Shown here: piece by piece, positions 63,098 to 64,000 of the stretch
How the letters are laid out: the number at the start of each line of letters is the position of its first letter
Position numbering within the stretch: the first letter of the stretch is position 1
Origin: Candidatus Hepatobacter penaei
GTDB lineage: Bacteria > Pseudomonadota > Alphaproteobacteria > Holosporales > Hepatobacteraceae
Assembly (NCBI RefSeq): GCF_000742475.1
Contig: NZ_JQAJ01000001.1
Coordinates: 211,842 to 275,841 of the forward strand
DNA: 64,000 nt
Direction: 5' to 3'
The notes under the pieces: model-generated
What the model saw: only the letters and a program-made list of their open reading frames with translations
Database searches by the model: none
Told to the model about the DNA's origin: nothing
Translations under genes and position numbers: made by a program

Positions 63098-63143
63098 TAT
63101 CCCGTTTCCTCATCCCTGGGTGTTTCACGTGGGCTCAGGCAGA

Positions 63144-63926
63144 TCATCCGACAATGGCAAGCACACAGCTGAAATAATCGCTGATAGGTTGATATGCATC
63201 AGAGCTGAGGGCCCTCAAACGCGTAAGAAAGGTTGTGTTCTTATGCTTGGTCTCTTCGTCATAGGATGCTGAACGCTCCTCACCTTCTAATGAGGACTGA
63301 ACCTTGATGAGGTGTTCAAGATCTTCATAAAAATAAATCTTATCCCTGATCTCTTGATAATGCGCAAAGGCCAACAGCAAGTGTTCGTCCCCTAGCCATG
63401 CCCCCACCTCTTGAAGCCCCTCTCTGAGTAATACGCCTGCTAACATCTGATCATGAATATGCCGCCTCAACCGCTCACGCATAAATGTAAACCGCATGGT
63501 TTCGAGGGATAGGCCCGGAAAAGACGTTTGCATTATCGAAAGGGCTGGTGAATCTGCGGGATGCGCCCACACAATATTTTCAATACAAGGATCACACGCG
63601 ATTGCCTCGGCAAAGTCCTCAAAATCAGGCACCATGGCGCACGCATAAAGATCATAAAACCCCTTATAGCCCTCCCAAGAATAGTCTGCCAATACAGCTA
63701 GGTATTGCGTAAGCCTGCCATCCACACCGAGAGGCACAATCGCGAGGGTTTCACCAACGTCATGCGACAGATAATGATGTGTCTCCTCATCATAAGAGGC
63801 AGCCACAACGTGGAAATGTTCCACGCATCCATCTATATCGTGCTCTCCCCCAAAACCTGCATAGATCTGGTGTTGACAGAGCATAACAAAACACAGGTTG
63901 AGCAGCGATTGAAAAAGGGGTCTCAT
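63144..63926 (-). CDS. Unrecognised secreted protein with a duplicated SYDEET motif
   Basis: A 260-aa protein with a signal peptide (LFQSLLNLCFVMLCQHQIYA) and a mature region rich in acidic and aromatic residues (ADYSWEGYKGFYDLYACAM; FYEDLEHLIKVQSSL). Cysteine pairs occur at CDPC and near CVEHFH. The string SYDEET-x-H occurs twice (about residues 44 and 223), once near each end of the mature protein. No family recognised. Lies at the right edge, convergent with rnd. Confidence 0.55.
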   Translation of the reverse strand: MRPLFQSLLNLCFVMLCQHQIYAGFGGEHDIDGCVEHFHVVAASYDEETHHYLSHDVGETLAIVPLGVDGRLTQYLAVLADYSWEGYKGFYDLYACAMVPDFEDFAEAIACDPCIENIVWAHPADSPALSIMQTSFPGLSLETMRFTFMRERLRRHIHDQMLAGVLLREGLQEVGAWLGDEHLLLAFAHYQEIRDKIYFYEDLEHLIKVQSSLEGEERSASYDEETKHKNTTFLTRLRALSSDAYQPISDYFSCVLAIVG

Positions 63927-64000
63927 TGCGAAAGCCTATGACATTTCATTGTTGGCGTTATATGTCCCATCATGCCTATATGTCAAGATTTGGGCCCTGC

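Noticed and set aside
1-64000. CRISPR arrays, insertion sequences and prophage genes
   Set aside because: I looked for regularly spaced direct repeats, transposase motifs and phage structural genes. The only phage-like proteins are the type VI sheath, tube and spike, which carry clear TssB/TssC and VgrG signatures rather than tail-phage ones.

Overview
The window looks like a chromosomal segment of an alphaproteobacterium, probably a host-associated (intracellular or protist-dwelling) lineage of the Rickettsiales/Holosporales type. That placement is inferred from protein style and gene order, not from an rRNA gene. The alphaproteobacterial signs are an argS / short membrane protein / nagZ order, a DksA with an incomplete zinc cluster, an ELM1-family protein, RNase J, and an isc cluster with two tandem cysteine desulfurases. 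The cell makes DAP-type peptidoglycan (dapA, dapF, a Slt-type transglycosylase, nagZ) and has a Gram-negative envelope (yidC, pgsA and many Sec-signal proteins). No rRNA, CRISPR array, insertion sequence or prophage was seen, and only one tRNA.

Region 1 (1-14200) is accessory. It opens with a large minus-strand flagellin-like repeat protein and two small lysine-rich secreted proteins. A compact plus-strand type VI secretion module follows: a single ORF in which the sheath proteins TssB and TssC are fused, an Hcp-like protein, VgrG, a MORN-repeat protein and a DUF4280 (PAAR-like) protein. Two overlapping minus-strand genes converge on it. They encode paralogous signal-peptide proteins with leucine-rich segments and an F-box-like motif, which is a eukaryotic ubiquitin-ligase adaptor signature. 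Tube, sheath, spike, tip and candidate host-directed proteins therefore lie side by side, and this is the most interesting part of the window.

Region 2 (14200-28300) is housekeeping: an SH3-domain protein with dapA, a lytic transglycosylase, hslV-hslU-aminopeptidase P-xseB in a tight run, an MHS-type transporter, yidC, a LysE-type exporter, pgsA and uvrC. Region 3 (28600-38900) has the classic rpsP-rimM-trmD-rplS operon, with long low-complexity tails on both ribosomal proteins. It then has sdhB and, on the minus strand, iscR-nifS-iscS-iscU-iscA-hscB-hscA. HscA stops before its usual C-terminal lid domain.

Region 4 (38900-48300) holds dnaE, dapF, tilS, argS, a proline/serine/arginine-rich membrane protein in the slot where a SPOR protein is usual, and nagZ. 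Region 5 (48300-64000) alternates unrecognised secreted proteins with core genes: three consecutive secreted unknowns, an ELM1-family protein, RNase J, pth, a coiled-coil secreted protein, a TPR-like protein paired with a degenerate sensor kinase, dksA, tRNA-Leu(CAG), RNase D and a final secreted unknown. Genes are packed tightly, with many 4-bp ATGA overlaps within operons and several convergent 3' overlaps.
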